Below are positions 59,843-64,000 of a stretch of 64,000 bases of DNA, piece by piece (within the stretch, counting starts at the first letter, position 1; each line of letters begins with the position of its first letter). Source of the DNA: Pediococcus ethanolidurans. GTDB lineage: Bacteria; Bacillota; Bacilli; Lactobacillales; Lactobacillaceae. A program made the translations under genes and the position numbers. The notes under the pieces were generated by a model. That model was not told where the DNA came from. It saw nothing but the letters and a program-made list of their open reading frames with translations, and did not search any database. The stretch covers positions 1-64,000 of the forward strand of contig NZ_JQBY01000006.1 in NCBI RefSeq assembly GCF_001437405.1, in the 5' to 3' direction.

Positions 59843-62806
59843 ATGAGTAGTTTTGTTACAGCTGGTGGAGACATTGGAAACGGTGAACTGTTGGCACAGA
59901 ATGCACAACAAACGGCCAACAATGCCAATAACGGTATCACTGATATCAACGATCCCAATAAACTGGGTCCAGCCGAAAAAGCAACACTGAAACGTAAGTA
60001 TGATACAGACGTGTTGCTGTATGGCATGGATACAAAAAAGTTAACGGATAATCAGCTATCCACGAGTGAGATTGATAGTGCGATGAGTGCTCTCACCGCT
60101 TATATGACACCATTCTTTGCCAATATGTCTACCACGGATACGGTTGATCGTGACACACTTAATACTGTGTATAAGAATTTCGACACGGCAGATAAAAATG
60201 CAGACTCAGCATTTACGAACATGGTAAGTAGTGCTGCTAGTGACGCGATGGTGGCAGGTAGTCAAGCAAGTGTGGCGGGTAGCGAGGCTGTCGTAGCAGG
60301 TAATCAGGCCAGCCAAGCAGCAAGCAATGCAGCAGTACAAGCAAGTGTCGCGGTAAGCAACGCCAATGTGGCAAACAGCAATGCCACATCTGGTATAACG
60401 ATTGCCAGAAGTGCTGCCAATGACATGGCAGTTGTCAGTGAGGCTGTGACTGCACTCAAAGGTGGCTCAACCCTCACACTGGCGCAGTTGGAAAATGGGT
60501 TACAAACTAAGATTACTGCTGGTGACTTAAGCATAGGCGGAAGAAACTATGTATTAAATTCTGACTTCTATTTAACTGGAAACAACACCAGTAAGAATAA
60601 TTTAGTCGCTTCGGTTAATATAAGCACATTTTCTAACAGAAAAATAATTGTTTCGGTTCAAATTGATATTGATAATGTGACAGCCTTAACAACAGACGCA
60701 AATTACAATCGTGCTGGTTTTGAAGTCAAACTAAAACATATAGATGGATCATATATGTATTGTGGTGCATGGTGGTATCCCAAAGTAGGCGACAGTTATC
60801 ACGGACGTTATTATCAAACTTGGGATTTAAGCAATCAAACTTTTGCGGATACTACCGCTTTTAACGGGGGTGTTTATGTACAAGGAATTGCAGCAGACTC
60901 AATTAGTGTTGGACGGCCGAAATTGGAAATTGCTACGGTACCAACTGATTACTCACAAGCACCCGAAGACTTTTCACAACTTGTAGAAACGAAAACAGCT
61001 GATTTAGCCGAAACAATGGTTAAAAACTCTGATTTCGCAACCTACAAAGATCAGACAGCGGGAGCGATCAGTCAAACAGTCAACAAAGCAATTGGAGATA
61101 TCAATAATCGTAACCTTGCACTAAATACGGCGACACCAATTGTAACAGTAGGCCAAAACAAAGCCAATCAGTGTGTTTCAATTGTTTTATCTCAAAATAT
61201 CCCAGCTAATCAGCCGGTTACAATAGCTTATGATATTGTTTCTACCACGGCTGTTGGTACTTTTTATACTCAACACGATGTAATTGGTAGTATTGGTGAT
61301 TGGACAGCAATGTCGCCAACAACGTCACTTAAAACTACTTCTCAGCATGTGGCAAGTACCACAACAGAAACTGTTGAAGAGCCAAGTACGATTCAGATAC
61401 GTTTCGATAATATTACCGGTACGGTTACAGTCACAAATGTAATGGTGGTAATGAGTTCTACCGAAGCAAGTTGGTTACCAGCTCCCGAAGATACTCAATC
61501 AGATATCACACAATCAATTAATAATATTCATTTAGGATTTCAGAATCCAGATGGCTCGAAATTTCAGATGAATCTATCGGCTGATGGCACTGCCTTGATG
61601 GATTTTTCTAAGATCATGTTAAACGGTGCTACTAATATTCAAGACTTAACCGTTACCACCGCTAAGCTTGCTGACATGGCTGTGACTAATGCCAAAATTG
61701 GTAAACTAGCTGTTGGCAATGCACAGATTGCGGATCTAGCTGTTACCAGTGCTAAGGTATCCGAGATTGACGCTGGTTTAATCAAATCAGGTACTATTGA
61801 CACCAATCGCTTAAATGCCGATGCAATCATCGCAAATGTGATTAATGGTAAAACTATTACCGGTATCACCATTAATACGCCAACGTTGAATCTTGGTGCT
61901 AATGGGACATTGACCACCAGCTTTAATCTTAATCAAGCTACTAGTCTCTATGCACCCAAAAAAGGTACTGGCACACTTAAAATCAGTACTGGGGTTATTA
62001 ATTCAAGCAGTGCTAATATGTCTCGGTATTCCAACACAGAAGGCTACTGGTATGGATTTGATGACAATGGCAACATGGTTAAAAATGGTACTAATCAAAC
62101 CGGAGATGATTATGCACCGGGATATGAAAAACATGACATCATGAAATCTAATGGCAACGTATTAAATCGTAGTTATCTTGACGCAATGGCACTTGCACTG
62201 AATGAAGGTGGCACACAGACATTTAACACAATGCTAACCGCTATTGGTTTGGAAACAGGTAACGCATTACTTCATCAAGACTTGGCTACCGAAGGAACAT
62301 TTGAAGCCCGATTAGGTACTGATAATACGTATGGATTCAAGATTGACACGCAAGTTGTTTCTCCAATGATTCGTGCCAATTCATACACGTATGCAGCCGA
62401 TGTGTTTATTTCAAGCTATGGCACTATGGGAGTAACAACTTCTACCAAAGCCAACAAACTCGATATCGTTGATGTACCTAATATGCTACAAAAAGGCTAT
62501 AATTTGCTAACGATTAATCCGAGACAGTGGTTTGATAAGACCTCGGTTGAAGCCTACGCAGATGTGCAAGCCGGTAATACCGATAGTGTTGAAAGTGTAG
62601 TTGATATCAAGCCCGTCACTGGAATGGTGGCCGAAGAAGTCGCCAGCGCGGGACTAGACGATTATGTGGTTAAAGATGAAAATAACAAAGTTCAAGGATT
62701 AGCTTATGACAGGCTATGGACTCTACTACTGCCAGTCTTACGCGATATGAATGATCGCTTGAATGAAGCACAACTAGAAATTACAAAATTAAAAGGGGTT
62801 GCTTAA
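59843..62806 (+). CDS. Tail fibre/baseplate protein with C-terminal S74 intramolecular chaperone
   Basis: 987 residues. It has a helical N-terminus, an Ala/Ser/Asn-rich repetitive stalk (105-190: AGSQASVAGSEAVVAGNQAS), two jelly-roll-like beta domains, and heptad-like repeats of TTAKLADMAVTNAKIGKLAV (590-640). A C-terminal ~130-residue chaperone follows with TSTKANKLDIVDV, KPVTGMVAEEVASAG and YDRLWTLLLPVLRDMNDRL. S74 chaperones trimerise the fibre and cut themselves off at a conserved serine. It is the probable host-range protein. Confidence 0.8.
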   Translation: MSSFVTAGGDIGNGELLAQNAQQTANNANNGITDINDPNKLGPAEKATLKRKYDTDVLLYGMDTKKLTDNQLSTSEIDSAMSALTAYMTPFFANMSTTDTVDRDTLNTVYKNFDTADKNADSAFTNMVSSAASDAMVAGSQASVAGSEAVVAGNQASQAASNAAVQASVAVSNANVANSNATSGITIARSAANDMAVVSEAVTALKGGSTLTLAQLENGLQTKITAGDLSIGGRNYVLNSDFYLTGNNTSKNNLVASVNISTFSNRKIIVSVQIDIDNVTALTTDANYNRAGFEVKLKHIDGSYMYCGAWWYPKVGDSYHGRYYQTWDLSNQTFADTTAFNGGVYVQGIAADSISVGRPKLEIATVPTDYSQAPEDFSQLVETKTADLAETMVKNSDFATYKDQTAGAISQTVNKAIGDINNRNLALNTATPIVTVGQNKANQCVSIVLSQNIPANQPVTIAYDIVSTTAVGTFYTQHDVIGSIGDWTAMSPTTSLKTTSQHVASTTTETVEEPSTIQIRFDNITGTVTVTNVMVVMSSTEASWLPAPEDTQSDITQSINNIHLGFQNPDGSKFQMNLSADGTALMDFSKIMLNGATNIQDLTVTTAKLADMAVTNAKIGKLAVGNAQIADLAVTSAKVSEIDAGLIKSGTIDTNRLNADAIIANVINGKTITGITINTPTLNLGANGTLTTSFNLNQATSLYAPKKGTGTLKISTGVINSSSANMSRYSNTEGYWYGFDDNGNMVKNGTNQTGDDYAPGYEKHDIMKSNGNVLNRSYLDAMALALNEGGTQTFNTMLTAIGLETGNALLHQDLATEGTFEARLGTDNTYGFKIDTQVVSPMIRANSYTYAADVFISSYGTMGVTTSTKANKLDIVDVPNMLQKGYNLLTINPRQWFDKTSVEAYADVQAGNTDSVESVVDIKPVTGMVAEEVASAGLDDYVVKDENNKVQGLAYDRLWTLLLPVLRDMNDRLNEAQLEITKLKGVA

Positions 62807-62807
62807 A

Positions 62808-63047
62808 ATGAATGAATTGCAAATTACCAACATGGTAATGGCAGATACTGCTAACCGTAAGGTTAATTACACTGCCTCATATGGAGATGGAACCCACATC
62901 GAAGGCTTTGTGACAATTGCCGAAGGCGAATATGAAGCCATGAGTTTTACAGATGTAAAAAATGAAGTGCAGAAACGAATTGCTGATAACTTAACAACAG
63001 TAGCAGATAGCACTACGACAAGGGGAACTACGGAGGAAACTAAATAA
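62808..63047 (+). CDS. Small baseplate-region protein
   Basis: 79 residues from ATG 62808 (MNELQITNMVMADTANRKVN, SYGDGTHIEGFVTIAEGEYE). RBS AAAAGGGG upstream; the open frame begins at 62799. It resembles small proteins found after fibre genes in Lactobacillus phages. Function unknown. Confidence 0.65.
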   Translation: MNELQITNMVMADTANRKVNYTASYGDGTHIEGFVTIAEGEYEAMSFTDVKNEVQKRIADNLTTVADSTTTRGTTEETK

Positions 63048-63268
63048 TGGCTAAGACTAATAATCACGATCAACTAAAACAGGATAATGAATCACTTAAG
63101 CAACAAGTAGCACAATATCAGAATAAGGAACAGGTAACCAACGTTGAAATCTACAATTTAAATCAGCATATTATGGAGCTTGAACGAACTAAGGCTGATT
63201 TACAGGTCACCGTCACCATGGCTCAACAACAACTTAAACAGACACAGGAAACGTCAACTAACAAATAG
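63047..63268 (+). CDS. Small coiled-coil protein
   Basis: 73 residues, almost wholly a Gln-rich coiled coil (DQLKQDNESLKQQVAQYQNK, LNQHIMELERTKADLQVTV). Overlaps the previous stop by one base (TAATG). Probably a structural or accessory tail protein. Confidence 0.65.
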   Translation: MAKTNNHDQLKQDNESLKQQVAQYQNKEQVTNVEIYNLNQHIMELERTKADLQVTVTMAQQQLKQTQETSTNK

Positions 63269-63307
63269 CTGGCGTTTTTAATTACACAAAAATTAGGAGG
63301 AATAATT

Positions 63308-63601
63308 ATGAGTTTAAAAACATCTCAATCAATTCAATTTACAGGCATTGCCACTGTTGGTGATAAACAGGTCGCTACGTTCGCTACAAACATTGCCGCC
63401 GGTCAAACATACTCAAATGTATCTATGAACATTTCTGATCAGGCAACTTATGATGCCAACAAAGCTGAGGTACGTAGTGATCGTGACGACTTCCAAGATC
63501 AAGCCGACGCATTACAAGATAGCTTAGATTCGTCTGATGATGCAACTGATTCTAGTGCAGCAACCAGCGCAGCATCATCTGCTAGTTCTATCGCTGAATA
63601 G
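63308..63601 (+). CDS. Small tail-region protein with Ser/Ala-rich end
   Basis: 97 residues: MSLKTSQSIQFTGIATVGDK, then NIAAGQTYSNVSMNISDQATY, acidic stretch, and a low-complexity end DATDSSAATSAASSASS that resembles the tail of the major capsid protein. RBS AGGAGG. Function unknown. Confidence 0.65.
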   Translation: MSLKTSQSIQFTGIATVGDKQVATFATNIAAGQTYSNVSMNISDQATYDANKAEVRSDRDDFQDQADALQDSLDSSDDATDSSAATSAASSASSIAE

Positions 63602-63612
63602 GCGGTGACAAC

Positions 63613-63978
63613 ATGGCTAAAGATTTAAATTTAACAGACAGCTCACCAACCAGCGTTAAGACTGGTGATACCAGCACCACATTTCTAATGCAGTTAACAG
63701 TTGACGGCAACAGTTATGATGTCTCACAAGCAACGGCATTATCAATCGTGATTGCCGATAGTAATAATAAGACGATTGATAGCATTAATGTCACGCCAAG
63801 CACTGTAGACACACCAGAAGATGGTGTAATTCCAGTGCCATTTAATGCTGACATCATGGGTAAACTCACAGCTGGTAGCTATAACGTGGAAGCACATGTG
63901 ACGGATGCCAATGGCGTCAATATCTTTCCTAGCCAAGGATTCATGAGTATTGTCATTAACGAATCGTTAGGAGGCTAA
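63613..63978 (+). CDS. BppU-like baseplate N-terminal domain protein
   Basis: 121 residues with the pattern of BppU N-terminal domains: LNLTDSSPTSVKTGDTSTTF, LTVDGNSYDVSQATALSIVI, AGSYNVEAHVTDANGVNIFPSQGFM. These attach accessory fibres or receptor-binding proteins to the baseplate. Here the domain stands alone. It precedes another gene that runs off the window. Confidence 0.75.
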   Translation: MAKDLNLTDSSPTSVKTGDTSTTFLMQLTVDGNSYDVSQATALSIVIADSNNKTIDSINVTPSTVDTPEDGVIPVPFNADIMGKLTAGSYNVEAHVTDANGVNIFPSQGFMSIVINESLGG

Positions 63979-63982
63979 AAAT

Positions 63983-64000
63983 GTGCTAACTAATATTTTT
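63983..64000 (+). CDS. Start of the next prophage gene, cut by the window edge
   Basis: GTG 63983 with AGGAGG eight bases upstream opens a frame (M-L-T-N-I-F) that continues out of the window. The overlapping ATG 63981 meets a stop after two codons, so GTG is the real start if a gene is here. Confidence 0.5.

Larger units (their letters stand above)
25380..64000. mobile_element. Prophage of a tailed (siphovirus-type) phage, left part; continues beyond the window
   Basis: Integrase and lysogeny genes on the minus strand are followed by an immunity switch and a long + strand lytic operon in canonical order: recombination, replication, ArpU, terminase, head, connectors, tail tube, tape measure, Dit, Tal, baseplate. 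The structural open frames I read are intact, so it may be inducible. attL must lie between the host terminator and the integrase stop (about 25380-25440). attR, holin and endolysin lie to the right of the window, so no core repeat can be shown. Confidence 0.95.

Overview
The window looks like a chromosomal segment of a low-GC lactic acid bacterium of the Lactobacillaceae. The evidence is AT-rich DNA, strong AGGAGG-type ribosome binding sites, and the conserved housekeeping run rbgA(ylqF)-rnhB-dprA-topA-xerC-hslV-hslU. I cannot name the species.

Layout. (1) 1-9.6 kb is an accessory redox and regulation region: an MBL-fold hydrolase with a convergent TetR gene, a TauE/SafE exporter, a MerR-type regulator with its target Old-Yellow-Enzyme gene, and a LysR gene divergent from an acyltransferase-SDR-zinc alcohol dehydrogenase operon. 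A membrane-anchored cyclophilin-like protein follows. Decayed SDR and aldo-keto reductase genes and three copies of one hairpin show active turnover here. (2) 10.0-16.7 kb is an apparently decayed integrated element inserted at the 5' end of rbgA. The original-looking start of rbgA (RBS, ATG, codons for MATIQW) survives at 10004-10042, the working start lies at 16687-16724, and a broken tyrosine integrase sits next to the right copy. The element carries a SIR2-HerA antiphage pair, an XRE regulator with a small membrane protein, and a degenerate IS30-type insertion flanked by a 14-bp direct repeat. (3) 16.7-25.3 kb is the housekeeping operon plus a LacX-like mutarotase. (4) From about 25.4 kb to the right edge lies a prophage of a tailed, siphovirus-type phage. 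Its modules are integrase, an Ltp-type putative superinfection-exclusion protein, CI/ImmA/Cro with four operator-like sites, RecT and exonuclease recombination genes, a DnaD-like initiator gene with internal 12-bp tandem repeats, small early genes, ArpU, terminase, portal, MuF-type head protein, scaffold, capsid, connectors, tail tube, tape measure, Dit, Tal and side-fibre/baseplate genes. The lysis genes and attR lie beyond the window.

Most interesting structures. Between arpU and the terminase genes there is a regular array of five ATCGGA-like repeats at exactly 11-bp spacing. It is followed by a cluster of tRNA-like folds that lack an anticodon arm, and then by a terminator, which together look like an undescribed phage non-coding RNA unit. 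The capsid gene ends in a textbook -1 frameshift signal (G GGA AAC, then the stop codon, then a 6-bp GC stem) that would add a HeH/LEM-like domain. The head protein at 42464 carries a C-terminal HExxH metallopeptidase domain and is translationally coupled to a small acidic protein that could be its immunity or chaperone partner.

All calls were made by reading the sequence. No database search was run, so family assignments rest on recognised motifs and gene order.
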